Assembly: GCF_016925535.1 (NCBI RefSeq)
Contig: NZ_CP070496.1
Span: 930,001-994,000, forward strand
Length of the DNA stretch: 64,000 nt
Reading direction: 5' to 3'
DNA from: Natronoglycomyces albus
Lineage (GTDB): Bacteria > Actinomycetota > Actinomycetes > Mycobacteriales > Micromonosporaceae
The position numbers and the translations under genes are program-made. Below the pieces are notes generated by a model that was given only the letters and a program-made list of their open reading frames with translations, searched no databases and was not told the DNA's origin. Below are positions 44,172 to 53,561 of this stretch, one piece after another (the first letter of the stretch is position 1; every line of letters starts with the position of its first letter).

Positions 44172-45101
44172 CTAGCGGAGCCGTTCGGCCCTGATGAGGC
44201 GCTGGCCGGCGAACGACAGCACCCAAGCCCCGCCAGGAGGAGTGGAGACATTCGGAACCTCGAGCCCGTCCTCATCGGCCAAGATCGCCAGACTATCGGC
44301 GATAGTGGCCGGCTCGGCGCACACAAACGACGAACCGCCCACGACCGCCAGTTCCCGAATGCGCTGTCCTGAGCGTTCCGGATTGCGTGAGTGTGCCTCG
44401 GCGTCAAAGATCGAGTCCCCATTGACCGAATAACGGTCGGTGGCGGCGGCTTCAGTGGTCTGCACGCACGCCCGTGCCGTAGCTGTCAGGGCCATCCTGG
44501 GCCGGTAGAGGTTTGCCAGTGCCGCCAACGCCTGAGCGCTCTTCTCTCCTTCGAGACTCAGCGGGCGTGTTACTTCCGGTCCTGGGAAGTTCGTTTCGAC
44601 AGCGGCGGGAGCGGCCACGATCACCGTCGCCGTCACGGCCGGGATCGCCCCGAAGGCAGCCAATGCTTGTTGATCACGGGGTCGGGTGAGAATGTGGCGG
44701 GCGCGGGCGAGACTGACCCAGGCGCGTTGGCCGATTTCCTCGTCGGCGACGAATTGGGCGTGTGGTTGTTCGGTGCGCATGGACCAAAAGTCGACGGTCT
44801 TGAACACGTCGGGTTGGTCGGGATTTTGCAAAATGTAGCTAGCTTGGGTCAGCCACACTTGCGGGATGACCGGGACTCCGGTCTCCTCTTCCACTTCGCG
44901 GCACGCGGCGGTCAGCGGATGTTCGTCGCCATCGAGTTTGCCTTTGGGCAATGACCAATTGCCCACGCTGGGCCGCCACACGATCGCCACTTCAAGTTCG
45001 CCGCCTTTGCCTTCGCGCCACAGAAGGCCACCGGCAGCTGCCACATGCCGTTGTTTCGATCTCACCTTGTAAACGATAATCGAGAGTGATCTGCGCCGCA
45101 T
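44172..45101 (-). CDS. mutT1: MutT1-type Nudix protein with degenerate phosphatase domain
   Basis: A protein of 309 residues. The N-terminal Nudix domain has an intact box (GKLDGDEHPLTAACREVEEETG), as in MutT1/Rv2985, which removes oxidised nucleotides or cleaves diadenosine polyphosphates. The C-terminal half follows the histidine-phosphatase fold (RPLSLEGEKSAQALAALANL), but the catalytic RHG-type motif expected after TVIV is replaced by APAAVE, so phosphatase activity is probably lost. Position next to hup and the leu genes matches M. tuberculosis. The start is uncertain: ATG 45101 has only a very close AAGG. Confidence 0.88.
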   Translation of the reverse strand: MRRRSLSIIVYKVRSKQRHVAAAGGLLWREGKGGELEVAIVWRPSVGNWSLPKGKLDGDEHPLTAACREVEEETGVPVIPQVWLTQASYILQNPDQPDVFKTVDFWSMRTEQPHAQFVADEEIGQRAWVSLARARHILTRPRDQQALAAFGAIPAVTATVIVAAPAAVETNFPGPEVTRPLSLEGEKSAQALAALANLYRPRMALTATARACVQTTEAAATDRYSVNGDSIFDAEAHSRNPERSGQRIRELAVVGGSSFVCAEPATIADSLAILADEDGLEVPNVSTPPGGAWVLSFAGQRLIRAERLR

Positions 45102-45270
45102 CCTTCACACGGGCGATTTTCAAGGGAATGTGGGTAAAAGTGGCTAGTGTGTCTGGTCGGGGTGGCTTGGGATCGCTTACCTCAGGGCAACAGGCAACGG
45201 CAGCTAGACAACCTGTGTCGGTCAGCCTTCGGTGCGTTCATCAGTGGTGAGGACCCGATGGGTGAGCCGT

Positions 45271-45516
45271 TTAGCCGATAGTGGGCACTCTCACGGCGCT
45301 CACGTCCCCGTGTGAGTCCAGTTCGAGATCAAGGCGCTGTCCTGGGCGCAAAAGTCGGAGCCCGGAGGCGGCGAAGGCCGCCGCGTCGAAGTCGACTTGG
45401 CGGCCGTCGTCTAGGATCGCGCTGCCGATGAGGGCGCGCGAGGGGTCATTGCTCGCGGTGCCTTCCGGCACATGGGGTTCGAAGCGGGCTACGGTGCCTT
45501 GCACGATGCGCGACAT
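45271..45516 (-). CDS. Small cold-shock-like OB-fold protein (hypothetical)
   Basis: A protein of 81 residues with the pattern GTVARFEPHVPE...ALIGSAILDDGRQVDFDAAAFAASGLRLLRPGQRLDLEL, resembling small actinobacterial proteins distantly related to cold-shock domains. A nucleic-acid-binding role is possible but the RNP aromatic motifs are not clear. It starts ten bases after the 45526 gene, so both are probably co-transcribed. Confidence 0.65.
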   Translation of the reverse strand: MSRIVQGTVARFEPHVPEGTASNDPSRALIGSAILDDGRQVDFDAAAFAASGLRLLRPGQRLDLELDSHGDVSAVRVPTIG

Positions 45517-45525
45517 GTCGATGCC

Positions 45526-45738
45526 CTACTGGTAGTCGATGCGCTTCTTGCTGTTGCCGCCGCCGATTTTCTCCTTGGCCTTGTAGCCGATGAAGACGAT
45601 GCCGCCGACGATGAGTGCGACCCAGGCGAGCCAGACAATGGCTCCGAGGACAGCAGAGAGAATTTTGAAGACCAGCCAAGCCGCAACAATGATCCCGGCT
45701 ACCGGGAGAACGAGCCAGGCCAGGAGACGCAGGTTCAT
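45526..45738 (-). CDS. Small two-helix membrane protein
   Basis: A protein of 70 residues with two hydrophobic segments (LLAWLVLPVAGIIVAAWLVF and AIVWLAWVALIVGGIVFIGY) and a basic tail (KAKEKIGGGNSKKR). ATG 45738 has GGAG at five bases. Function is unknown; it is upstream partner of the OB-like gene. Confidence 0.65.
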   Translation of the reverse strand: MNLRLLAWLVLPVAGIIVAAWLVFKILSAVLGAIVWLAWVALIVGGIVFIGYKAKEKIGGGNSKKRIDYQ

Positions 45739-46241
45739 AAGAACTCCAATAATTTCGACGTCATCGTGACTACATTATGACATCATTTGGTGGGGCATGC
45801 AAACCAGTTGCCATCGCGGATCGCCCGAGGAGCTCCCACCATGGCGCCGAAGGCAACGTCGGCAAGCGCGAACGTGTTCATGTGAAGTATGACGGTTGAT
45901 CCCCACCTTAGCCGCCGGGAACTGTTCGGCGCAGTATCTGACCCAGTAGAGTGCATCGAGCAGGTGGCTAATGCGAGAGGCACCTTCGGCGTACTCGGCG
46001 GTTTGTTCACCAGCCGTGAACTTCGTCTCCGGTGGCCTTGACTGTGCACTTTGCATAAGCTTCCAGGTCAAAAGCTGACGGGCTCGCGCTAGCGAGCACG
46101 CACTGCGGTCGGCCGGCCCGCGCCGCGCCGTCGGCGCGCACGGGCCCAGGGGTGCTTCACTCGTGTGGCCGCAGCTTTGAGACCGATGCGCGCGGCTTAG
46201 CCACGTCGCTGTCACAGCCAGTTTTGAGCAAGGAGAGACAG
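45739..46241. other. Intergenic region upstream of plsC
   Basis: About 500 bp with no supported gene. It contains hairpin-repeat copy 2 (45963-46064) and a GC-rich stretch near 46100-46145. Confidence 0.45.
45963..46064. repeat. Structured hairpin repeat, copy 2
   Basis: Diverged copy of 43943-44042: imperfect closing arms (GGTGGCTAATGC and GCATAAGCTTCC), the shared CCTTCGGCGT segment, an inner perfect hairpin GTTCAC-CAGCC-GTGAAC, then CTTCGTCTC (copy 1 CTTCGCCTC). The inner hairpin differs in bases yet keeps pairing, which suggests selection on structure. Confidence 0.55.
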
Positions 46242-47126
46242 GTGCCCGACACCCCAACCGCCCCGGGGAACGACGCCAAAAAGTGGAGGCGTCCCCGAGG
46301 GTCTGAACGCCGCAGCTTCTGGCTGTGCTTCGCCGCCGCTATCGTGCTCCCCTCAATGAACATCCTCACTAGGCGACAGTGGCGCGGCATGGAAAACATT
46401 CCGCTCCAAGGACCGCTCATCTACGTGGTCAACCACTATTCGCACTTCGACCCGATGGTCATCGCCCACTTCGTCTACAAGAGCGGACGGAGCCCACGTT
46501 TCCTGCTTAAGGAAAGCCTGACCCGCGTTCCGGTACTGGGCAAAATCATCCGCAACACCGGCCAGATTCCGGTGCATCGAGGCACTGTCGACGCCACCAA
46601 GGCGCTACAAGCGGCCATTGACCAACTGCGGGATGGCAAAGCCATCATCATCTATCCGGAGGGCACCACCTCCAAGGAACCCAATCACTGGCCCATGCGC
46701 GGCAAGACCGGGCTCGCTCGCCTCGTGGCCGAGACCGGCGCGACAGTGGTTCCCGTCGCCCAATGGGGTTCACTGGCCTTTATCAACCCGCTGGCCAAGA
46801 AACGCCGTTTCAAGTTCGGTTTGCGTCGACCGGTCACCGTAGTGGCCGGAGAGCCGCTCGACCTGTCGCCGTGGAAAGGCAAGGAACGCACCTCGCTGAC
46901 CGAGATCACCGATTTCGCGATGGAGGCGGTCCGCGACCAGCTTGCTCAGATCAGGGGAGAGGAAGCGCCAGCGCTCTACGAGTATCACCGCAAGCGTTCC
47001 GCAGCGGGCTCCGGTGAGTCTTCAGCACCCGCGTCGCCGCAGACGGTGGAATCGGCTGCGGAGGACGGCGAGCGCGCGAACAATGAAGGCAACGACTCAG
47101 GTTCGGAAGGGAAGAGCGCCGAGTGA
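46242..47126 (+). CDS. 1-acyl-glycerol-3-phosphate acyltransferase (PlsC family)
   Basis: Membrane-associated enzyme adding the second acyl chain in phosphatidate synthesis. Motif I NHYSHFDP (HX4D), motif II near [12 protein letters not shown], and motif [13 protein letters not shown] are all present. The last 50 residues are a Ser/Glu-rich disordered tail. GTG 46242 has AAGGAG at six bases. Its stop overlaps the gpsA start (GTGA), linking it to production of glycerol-3-phosphate. Confidence 0.93.
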   Translation: MPDTPTAPGNDAKKWRRPRGSERRSFWLCFAAAIVLPSMNILTRRQWRGMENIPLQGPLIYVVNHYSHFDPMVIAHFVYKSGRSPRFLLKESLTRVPVLGKIIRNTGQIPVHRGTVDATKALQAAIDQLRDGKAIIIYPEGTTSKEPNHWPMRGKTGLARLVAETGATVVPVAQWGSLAFINPLAKKRRFKFGLRRPVTVVAGEPLDLSPWKGKERTSLTEITDFAMEAVRDQLAQIRGEEAPALYEYHRKRSAAGSGESSAPASPQTVESAAEDGERANNEGNDSGSEGKSAE

Positions 47127-48151
47127 AAGCCGCTGTCATGGGTGCCGGTTCCTGGGGCACCATCTTCGCCAAGATTTTGGCCGACGCCGATACTCCGGTG
47201 ACCATGTGGGCGCGACGCGAGGAGGTCGCCCGCTCTGTCAATGAGGAGCATCGTAACCGTGAATACTTCCCCGACCTCGTTTTGCCGCAGGGCGTGCGGG
47301 CCACCACCGACGCTCATGTGGCCCTGAGTGACGCCGACTTGGTCGTCTTCGCCATCCCCAGCCAGAGTTTGCGCACCAATCTGCCTGAGTGGAGACGTCA
47401 CTTCGTCGCCAAGAGCGATCAAGGGCCGGGCACGACGTTGCTCAGTCTCATGAAGGGGGTCGAACTGGGTACTCTCAAGCGCATGAGCGAGGTGATCGTC
47501 GAGATCTCGGGCTTGCCCGCGGATCAAGTCGCGATTGTCACCGGCCCCAATCTCGCACCTGAAATCGCCATGGAACAGCCCACCGCTTCTGTCGTGGCCT
47601 GTACCGACCACGCCCGGGCCGTGGCCGTCCAAGAGGCTGTCACCACCTCCTACTTTCGCCCGTACACCGACACCGATGTTATCGGTTGTGAACTGGGTGG
47701 AGCGATCAAGAATGTGATCGCGCTCGCCTACGGGATGGCCAGCGGGCTAGGCTTGGGCGACAATACGAAAGCCACCCTGATCACTCGTGGCCTCGCCGAG
47801 GCGACCCGTCTCGGGGTCCACCTGGGTGCCGACGCCGCCACCTTCGCCGGGCTCGCGGGTCTGGGCGACCTCGTCGCCACCTGCTCCTCGCCACTGTCGC
47901 GCAATCACACGTTCGGAAAGCAACTGGGCCTAGGCCGCGATCTGGCGCAAGCCCAGGCCATCACCAAACAGACCGCCGAGGGCGTCAAGAGTTGTCGTTC
48001 TATTCGCGGCCTTGCCGCCAGTGTCGGCGTCGAGATGCCAATTTGCGAGCAGATCGAACGGGTCTGCTACGAAGGTGTATCTCCCAAGCAGGTCGTCGCC
48101 GAACTCATGGCCCGCCAAACCAAACCGGAAAAAGAGTTAGCACAGGTATGA
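47123..48151 (+). CDS. gpsA: NAD(P)+-dependent glycerol-3-phosphate dehydrogenase
   Basis: Makes sn-glycerol-3-phosphate from dihydroxyacetone phosphate for phospholipids. N-terminal Rossmann motif [14 protein letters not shown]; catalytic Lys region [21 protein letters not shown]-terminal [23 protein letters not shown] 47123 overlaps the plsC stop and the gene's own stop overlaps the ddl start (ATGA), so plsC-gpsA-ddl is a tightly coupled operon. 342 residues, normal length. Confidence 0.95.
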   Translation: MKAAVMGAGSWGTIFAKILADADTPVTMWARREEVARSVNEEHRNREYFPDLVLPQGVRATTDAHVALSDADLVVFAIPSQSLRTNLPEWRRHFVAKSDQGPGTTLLSLMKGVELGTLKRMSEVIVEISGLPADQVAIVTGPNLAPEIAMEQPTASVVACTDHARAVAVQEAVTTSYFRPYTDTDVIGCELGGAIKNVIALAYGMASGLGLGDNTKATLITRGLAEATRLGVHLGADAATFAGLAGLGDLVATCSSPLSRNHTFGKQLGLGRDLAQAQAITKQTAEGVKSCRSIRGLAASVGVEMPICEQIERVCYEGVSPKQVVAELMARQTKPEKELAQV

Positions 48152-49227
48152 ACTACCACACCGATTCCCTGGCCGTCGCCGTTTTCATGGGTGGCCGCAG
48201 CGTTGAGCACCCGGTCTCCTGCACCTCTGGCACCGGCGTCGCCGACGCCCTCACCGAGGTGGGCCATGAGGTCCACCGCATCGGGATCACCCGCGAAGGC
48301 GCTTGGGTGCTGCTGGACAAAGAGCATTCCCGCCTCGTCATCAGCGATGGCGTTATGCCCGAAGTCACGCTCGATTCCGGTACGCCCGTGCGGTTGTCGA
48401 CCGATCCGGCCGGGCCGCGCCTCATTGACGCCCAGGGGCGAAGCGTGGGCCATGTTGACGTAGCGTTCCCCGCTCTGCATGGGCCCTGGGGCGAGGACGG
48501 TACCATTCAGGGGCTTTTCGAGATGGCCTCCCTTCCCTACGTTGGTTCGGGTGTCCTCTCCTCTTCCCTGTGCATGGACAAGGGGTTCACCAAGCGCATT
48601 CTCGCCGCGCACTCGGTCAACCAAGGTCCCTATCTGGCCATTGGCGCGCACGAGGAAGTCGACCTCGACGCGGTGGCCCAACAGCTGGGATTCCCGCTGT
48701 TCCTCAAGCCCGCCCGCGCAGGCTCAAGCCTGGGCATTTCGCGGGTGACCTCGAAGGATGGCCTCCCAGACGCAATTGCCAAGGCCCGCGCCGTTGACGA
48801 CAAACTCGTACTCGAGTCCGGGTTCGAGGGTGTGCGCGAGGTCGAGGTGGGCGTCTTGGAACGCTTCGACGGCGGGCTGGACATCAGCTATCCGCTTGAG
48901 GTATTGGAAAAGGGAGCCGAGGGCTGGTTTGACTTCGACGCCAAGTATTTGGGTAGCCCTGAGCCGTTTAATCTGCGTCCGGACTTCCCCGAGGGGGTGG
49001 CCGAGGAATTGCAAGAGATGGCCCGCACGGTCTTTCGGGCGTTGGATTGCCGCCATTTCGCTCGGATTGACGGTTTCCTCGCCCAAGACGGCAGCGTCTA
49101 TCTCAACGAGATCAACACGGTGCCGGGTCTGACGCCTATGTCTGGTGTCCCGCAGGCGTTCTCCAAACTCGGCTTCGCCTATACCGAGATCATCGACCGG
49201 CTGGTGCGACTGGCGGCCCGCCACTAA
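48148..49227 (+). CDS. ddl: D-alanine--D-alanine ligase
   Basis: Cytosolic ATP-grasp enzyme forming D-Ala-D-Ala for peptidoglycan. [12 protein letters not shown] (N-terminal site), [54 protein letters not shown] and [15 protein letters not shown] are typical. The serpentine-loop Tyr region lies between. 359 residues. ATG 48148 overlaps the gpsA stop. M. tuberculosis has the same gpsA-ddlA pairing. Confidence 0.95.
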   Translation: MNYHTDSLAVAVFMGGRSVEHPVSCTSGTGVADALTEVGHEVHRIGITREGAWVLLDKEHSRLVISDGVMPEVTLDSGTPVRLSTDPAGPRLIDAQGRSVGHVDVAFPALHGPWGEDGTIQGLFEMASLPYVGSGVLSSSLCMDKGFTKRILAAHSVNQGPYLAIGAHEEVDLDAVAQQLGFPLFLKPARAGSSLGISRVTSKDGLPDAIAKARAVDDKLVLESGFEGVREVEVGVLERFDGGLDISYPLEVLEKGAEGWFDFDAKYLGSPEPFNLRPDFPEGVAEELQEMARTVFRALDCRHFARIDGFLAQDGSVYLNEINTVPGLTPMSGVPQAFSKLGFAYTEIIDRLVRLAARH

Positions 49228-49378
49228 CCCAGCCGCACCGTTGCGGGAGAAGGCAAACGCCCGCAACTGTGCGGTCAATGGTCGCCCCCGCATCGGCTAG
49301 TCCAAAAGGCGGGAACGTGGCGTAGCGCTGCTAGGCTTCGACCTTCACAAAGAGCGAACCTCGTGAAGGTGAGGCCCC

Positions 49379-50077
49379 ATGCAGGCAAACGACTATGACA
49401 GCTTCGCTAAAGCCTATTCGGCGGACAATGAGTCCAATCTCCTCAATGGTCACTATGAACGACCCGCGATGGTGAACCTCGCCGCAGACGTGAACGGTAG
49501 ACGCATCCTTGACGCCGGGTGTGGGTCTGGGCCACTGGCAGCGGCACTACGTGACCGTGGTGCCATCGTGACCGGATTCGACTCCAGCGTGGAGATGGTC
49601 AAGCTGGCCCGACAACGGCTGGGTGAAGACGTTGAGCTTCATGTTGCCGATCTGGCGCAGCCGCTTCCGTTCGGCGATGGCGTGTTCGATGACGTCGTCT
49701 CATCCCTGGTCTTGCATTACTTGCCAGATTGGAGCGCGGCGCTGGCCGAACTGCGGCGAGTGCTGCGGCCCGGGGGCCGTCTCATCTTGTCGGTGCATCA
49801 CCCCATCATCTACAAGATGATTAACCCCGAGACTGACTATTTCGCGCTCACCGAATGGTCGGACGACTACTCCTTCGATGGCCAGCGCGCCACTTTGACC
49901 ACCTGGCACCGGCCCTTGCACGCGATGACCGATGCGTTCACCGAGGCGGGCTTTCACATCCGCGTCATTAGCGAACCGCCTTTCGCTCCGGATACCCCCG
50001 CAGAGCTCCTGCCGCCACATTTGCGAGACCGGAAGGCGTTCTTGTGCTTCATTCTCTTTGTGCTGGAAGCTCACTAG
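49379..50077 (+). CDS. Class I SAM-dependent methyltransferase
   Basis: A protein of 232 residues. SAM-binding motif I ILDAGCGSGPLAAALRD, motif II VTGFDSSVEMVKLAR, the VADLAQPLPF acidic position and post-motif ELRRVLRPGGRLILSVHHP identify a methyltransferase-11-type enzyme acting on a small molecule. ATG 49379 has a GTGAGG leader. No neighbour reveals the substrate. Confidence 0.88.
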   Translation: MQANDYDSFAKAYSADNESNLLNGHYERPAMVNLAADVNGRRILDAGCGSGPLAAALRDRGAIVTGFDSSVEMVKLARQRLGEDVELHVADLAQPLPFGDGVFDDVVSSLVLHYLPDWSAALAELRRVLRPGGRLILSVHHPIIYKMINPETDYFALTEWSDDYSFDGQRATLTTWHRPLHAMTDAFTEAGFHIRVISEPPFAPDTPAELLPPHLRDRKAFLCFILFVLEAH

Positions 50078-50231
50078 GAGCTGCTCGTCCCCGTGGTCGG
50101 TCTGGCCTGCGGGGAGGTGGGTCTTTGGAAACGTGCCCGGACAGGCGCGTCCAATCTCCCACCCCTGGTTGCCGCTTCTGTGGTTGAGCTGACCCCTGGG
50201 GAGGCGGACGCGACTCCTACTCCACCTTAAG

Positions 50232-50265
50232 ATAGGTTAGGTTTACCTAATTAAGGTTTACCTAA
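50232..50265. promoter_or_regulatory. Tandem iron-box-like operators (DtxR/IdeR type)
   Basis: TTAGGTTTACCTAA (50237-50250) is a perfect 6-2-6 palindrome, and TAAGGTTTACCTAA (50252-50265) repeats it 15 bases on with one change. Extended leftward, 50232-50250 matches the 19-bp DtxR/IdeR consensus at about 17 positions when A/T are exchangeable at the W sites. It ends 17 bp upstream of the cysteine-free S4 gene. Confidence 0.7.
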
Positions 50266-50282
50266 TTTAGATTGGAGTTGAG

Positions 50283-50897
50283 GTGAGTCAACCTGGACCG
50301 AAGGTCAAGCGTTCGCGGGCGCTTGGCATTCCACTCACCCCCAAGGCTGCCAAGTACATGGACAAGCGCCCCTATCCTCCGGGGCAACATGGCCGCAACC
50401 GACCGGGGAAAGCCTCTGATTACAAGATCCGGCTGATGGAGAAACAGCGCCTCCGCGATCAGTACAACATCAACGAGCGGCAGATGCGCCGCGCCTTCGA
50501 CGAGGCGACGCGCAAGCCCGGCAAGACCGGCGAAATCCTCGTCAGCTTGCTGGAGCGCCGCCTGGACGCCTTCGTCTTGCGTTCGGGATTCGCTCGCACG
50601 ATCTACCAGGCGCGCCAGTTCGTGAGTCACCAGCACTTCCAGGTCAATGGGCAACGCGTCAACATTCCGTCCTACCGGCTGAAGCCCGGCGACTTCGTGC
50701 AGGTGGTTCCGGCCAGTCGCCAGAAGCCGCCGTTCATGTACGCCATGACCGGGGGATGGGCCGGGGACGGCCAGACTCCGAAATACATCGAGGCGCACTT
50801 GGAGGGGCTCATTTCGCGGCTGGTGGACTACCCCCAGCGCGCGGATATCCCCGTTATTTGTGAGGAACAACTCGTCGTGGAGTATTACTCCCGCTAG
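50283..50897 (+). CDS. Ribosomal protein S4 paralogue, cysteine-free form
   Basis: Second uS4, 204 residues, probably replacing the main S4 in the 30S subunit under some condition. It keeps the S4 core and RNA-binding domain (RRLDAFVLRSGFARTIYQAR; QFVSHQHFQVNGQRVNIPSYR), but the N-terminal metal-binding knuckle of the main copy (C9, C12, C26, C31 at 52935) is absent: it begins SQPGPKVKRSRALGIPLTPK without cysteines. GTG 50283 has GGAG at five bases. The upstream iron-box-like repeats suggest derepression when iron is low. The name rpsD belongs to the copy in the alpha operon. Confidence 0.92.
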   Translation: MSQPGPKVKRSRALGIPLTPKAAKYMDKRPYPPGQHGRNRPGKASDYKIRLMEKQRLRDQYNINERQMRRAFDEATRKPGKTGEILVSLLERRLDAFVLRSGFARTIYQARQFVSHQHFQVNGQRVNIPSYRLKPGDFVQVVPASRQKPPFMYAMTGGWAGDGQTPKYIEAHLEGLISRLVDYPQRADIPVICEEQLVVEYYSR

Positions 50898-51535
50898 CGC
50901 AACCGGCGGTGGATCGTTGCCTACGCCTCGTGGGGTGTTTGTGCCAGCTAACTTCTCCTCGGGCCGCCTTGGCGGCGGGTCACCGGGGAATGCGGGCCAA
51001 AAACGTGGTCCGCGCGAAGTGTGGAACGGCCCGGCGGCCAACTGATCGCGCCAGGGCCGCGACATCGCCGCCGCATGGGGCGTATCCGAGCCGCGCGTCT
51101 TGCAACTTTTGCGCTAACTAGCAGGCGGAATCGAAGGTCGGGCCCATTGCATGAGGGACCGGCCTTCCCATGTGCCCGGTGCTTTCCTCCTCGACTCCAG
51201 GCATCCACTCTTGGGCTGTCAATGCGTCGCGGACGAGTGACACACAGTGGCACCCGCCGCAATAGTCAGTGCCACCGTGTGGTGTGAGTCCCTTTTGCAA
51301 AGGGGCTGTTGTCTTGTCAGGCCCACGAATTCACGACCGACTGTGACGTTTTCACGGTGGCGCGCGTTACGTCGTCCCCGCTGGTGGTGCGTTCTGCGCA
51401 GGGGGTAAACTCGTCCAGTGGTGTGTGCCGTCCATTCACGTTTCCTGACGCGCTCCGTTGGAACGTGACGCGGCTGAGACGGGACATATCAGTAATCAGA
51501 AATATCGGATCCTAGATGTCACGGTAGCGGAGGAC
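50898..51535. other. Intergenic region between S4 paralogue and infA
   Basis: About 640 bp without a convincing gene. Near 51241-51283 is a long imperfect hairpin (CACAC-GTGGCAC with GTGCCAC-GTGTG) followed at a short distance by CCCTTTT, a probable terminator for the S4 paralogue. The promoter of the infA operon should lie in the last 200 bp. Confidence 0.5.
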
Positions 51536-51757
51536 ATGCCGAAAAAAGACGGTGCCATCGAGATTGAAGGCAAGGTCGTAGAGTCCCTCCCGAACGCAAT
51601 GTTCCGGGTGGAGCTCAACAACGGCCACGTAGTACTTGCTCACATCAGCGGCAAAATGCGGCAGAATTACATCCGCATCCTCCCGGAAGACCGGGTGGTT
51701 GTGGAGCTTTCGCCATATGACCTGTCACGCGGTCGGATTGTCTACCGTTATCGCTGA
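51536..51757 (+). CDS. infA: Translation initiation factor IF-1
   Basis: A 73-residue OB-fold factor that occupies the ribosomal A site during initiation. [20 protein letters not shown] and [20 protein letters not shown] are near-invariant in actinobacteria. ATG 51536 is preceded by GGAGG within two to four bases, a short spacing, but the protein start is fixed by the family. First gene of the alpha-operon segment here. Confidence 0.97.
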   Translation: MPKKDGAIEIEGKVVESLPNAMFRVELNNGHVVLAHISGKMRQNYIRILPEDRVVVELSPYDLSRGRIVYRYR

Positions 51758-51784
51758 CCCGACTGACTCACAAAAGTAGGGCTC

Positions 51785-51898
51785 GTGAAAGTAAAACCGA
51801 GCGTCAAGAAGATCTGCAGCTCCTGCCGAGTGATTCGCCGTCACGGCCGAGTCATGGTCATCTGCTCCGACCCGCGCCACAAGCAGCGCCAGGGTTAA
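51785..51898 (+). CDS. rpmJ: Ribosomal protein L36 (cysteine-containing form)
   Basis: Only 37 residues from GTG 51785 ([20 protein letters not shown] at the start, then [12 protein letters not shown]). It keeps C11, C14, C27 and H32, the zinc site of the C+ type. It lies between infA and rpsM, as in most actinobacteria. Confidence 0.96.
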   Translation: MKVKPSVKKICSSCRVIRRHGRVMVICSDPRHKQRQG

Positions 51899-52101
51899 AC
51901 AGAGCCAAACCTCGCAGGCAGCAGCGTGCTTCTTAACAGGACGCAATTGCCATAAGCGCAAAACTAGGTAAAGAGCTTTTGTCGGCACTTTCGGAATCTC
52001 AAAGTTCGAGTGTTATACCTGCGGCTCGGAGGCCGCAGCTCCACTGTGTGTGGAGACAGACGAAGGCTAAGACCTCCGATTAAGCAAGGAGCACACCAAA
52101 C

Positions 52102-52476
52102 ATGGCACGTTTGGTTGGTGTCGATCTCCCGCGCGACAAGCGCCTGGTGATCGCACTCACTTACATCTACGGCGTGGGCCGTACCCGGGCAGTAGAAACC
52201 TGCGAAGCTACAGGGCTGGACCAAAATAAGCGGGTCCACGAGCTCTCTGACGCTGAGCTCGTCGCGCTGCGCGACCACATTGAGAACAACTTCCGCGTTG
52301 AAGGTGACCTGCGCCGTGAGGTGCAAGCCGACATTCGCCGCAAAGTTGAGATCAACTGCTACCAGGGCATTCGCCACCGTCGTGGCCTGCCGGTGCATGG
52401 ACAACGCACCCGCACGAATGCCCGTAGTCGCAAGGGTCCGAAAAAGACCGTCGCCGGTAAGAAGAAGGCCCGTTAA
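52102..52476 (+). CDS. rpsM: Ribosomal protein S13
   Basis: Small-subunit head protein, 124 residues, contacting the P-site tRNA and S19. [20 protein letters not shown] at the N-terminus, [18 protein letters not shown] near the C-terminal tail. A 200-bp leader after rpmJ contains a small hairpin (CTGCGGC/GCCGCAG, 52019-52038) that might be an autoregulatory target. Confidence 0.97.
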   Translation: MARLVGVDLPRDKRLVIALTYIYGVGRTRAVETCEATGLDQNKRVHELSDAELVALRDHIENNFRVEGDLRREVQADIRRKVEINCYQGIRHRRGLPVHGQRTRTNARSRKGPKKTVAGKKKAR

Positions 52477-52514
52477 ACGGCCCGCTTAGCTTTCAGGAAA
52501 CAGGAGCGCAGTTA

Positions 52515-52913
52515 ATGCCACCTAAGACTCGCGGCGGAGCCAAGAAACTCCGCTCGAAGAAAAAGAATGTGCCCCATGGGCACGCTCACATCAAGAGCAC
52601 CTTTAACAACACCATCGTGTCGGTTACCGACCCCACCGGTGCTGTGGTCGCCTGGTCCTCTTCTGGACAGGTCGGCTTCAAGGGCTCTCGTAAGTCCACG
52701 CCGTACGCCGCGCAGATGGCCGCCGAAGCCGCCGCCCGCCGCGCGATGGACAACGGCGTTCGCAAAGTTGACGTTTTCGTCAAAGGCCCCGGATCTGGTC
52801 GTGAAACCGCGATCCGTTCGCTTCAGGCCGTCGGCCTGGAGGTCGGGTCGATCACTGACGTGACCCCGCAGCCACACAATGGCTGCCGTCCGCCCAAGCG
52901 GCGGCGGGGCTAG
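52515..52913 (+). CDS. rpsK: Ribosomal protein S11
   Basis: Platform protein of the 30S subunit, 132 residues, beside the E-site codon. Conserved [18 protein letters not shown] and [13 protein letters not shown] end. GGAG precedes ATG 52515. Confidence 0.97.
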   Translation: MPPKTRGGAKKLRSKKKNVPHGHAHIKSTFNNTIVSVTDPTGAVVAWSSSGQVGFKGSRKSTPYAAQMAAEAAARRAMDNGVRKVDVFVKGPGSGRETAIRSLQAVGLEVGSITDVTPQPHNGCRPPKRRRG

Positions 52914-52934
52914 GTAGAGGAGGAGAAGGAAAAT

Positions 52935-53561
52935 ATGGCCCGTTATACCGGAGCTGACTGCCGCCTCTGCCGGCGTGAAAAGCAAAAACTGTTCCTCAAA
53001 GGCGCTAAGTGCGAAAGCCCGAAGTGCCCGCTGGAACGTCGCCCCTTCCCGCCCGGCCAGCACGGCCGGAACCGGACGAAGGAATCCGAGTACCTGCTGC
53101 AGCTGCGCGAAAAGCAGAAGACCAAGCGCACCTACGGTGTGCTGGAGCGCCAGTTCCGCAAGTACTACGAGGAAGCGACTCGCCGTAAGGGCAAGACCGG
53201 TGAGACCCTGCTGCAGATCCTGGAGTCCCGTCTGGACAACGTGATCTACCGCGCTGGGTTCGCCAAGTCGCGCGACCACGCTCGCCAGCTGGTCACCCAC
53301 GGCCACTTCCTGGTCAACGGTCGCAAGGTCAACATCCCGTCCTACCGTGTACGTGGCAAAGACATTGTCTCTGTCCACGAGAAGTCGGTCGAGATGACGC
53401 CGTTCCTGGTCGCCCGCGAGGACGCCAGCAACGCGACCCCCCCGGCGTGGATCGAGTCCATTCCGAGCAAGATGAAGATTCTGGTTCACTCGCTACCTTC
53501 GCGTCAGGTCATCGACACGCAGGTGCAAGAACAGCTCATCGTCGAGCTCTACTCGAAGTAA
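52935..53561 (+). CDS. rpsD: Ribosomal protein S4 (metal-binding form)
   Basis: Primary 16S-binding assembly protein, 208 residues. The N-terminal Cys knuckle (C9, C12, C26, C31) binds zinc, or an iron-sulfur cluster in some structures; the S4 RNA-binding domain follows ([20 protein letters not shown]). In many bacteria S4 also represses translation of its own operon. AGGAGGAG precedes ATG 52935. Its paralogue at 50283 lacks the cysteines. Confidence 0.97.
   Translation: MARYTGADCRLCRREKQKLFLKGAKCESPKCPLERRPFPPGQHGRNRTKESEYLLQLREKQKTKRTYGVLERQFRKYYEEATRRKGKTGETLLQILESRLDNVIYRAGFAKSRDHARQLVTHGHFLVNGRKVNIPSYRVRGKDIVSVHEKSVEMTPFLVAREDASNATPPAWIESIPSKMKILVHSLPSRQVIDTQVQEQLIVELYSK

Noticed and set aside
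45775-46257. A 160-codon minus-strand ORF upstream of plsC
   Set aside because: It runs through the hairpin repeat, has no domain or ribosome site, and its composition looks like a chance open frame in GC-rich DNA.
50232-50265. Zur box upstream of the S4 paralogue
   Set aside because: Actinobacterial Zur sites centre on a TGAAAAT/ATTTTCA-type palindrome; this sequence fits the TTAGG...CCTAA iron box much better.
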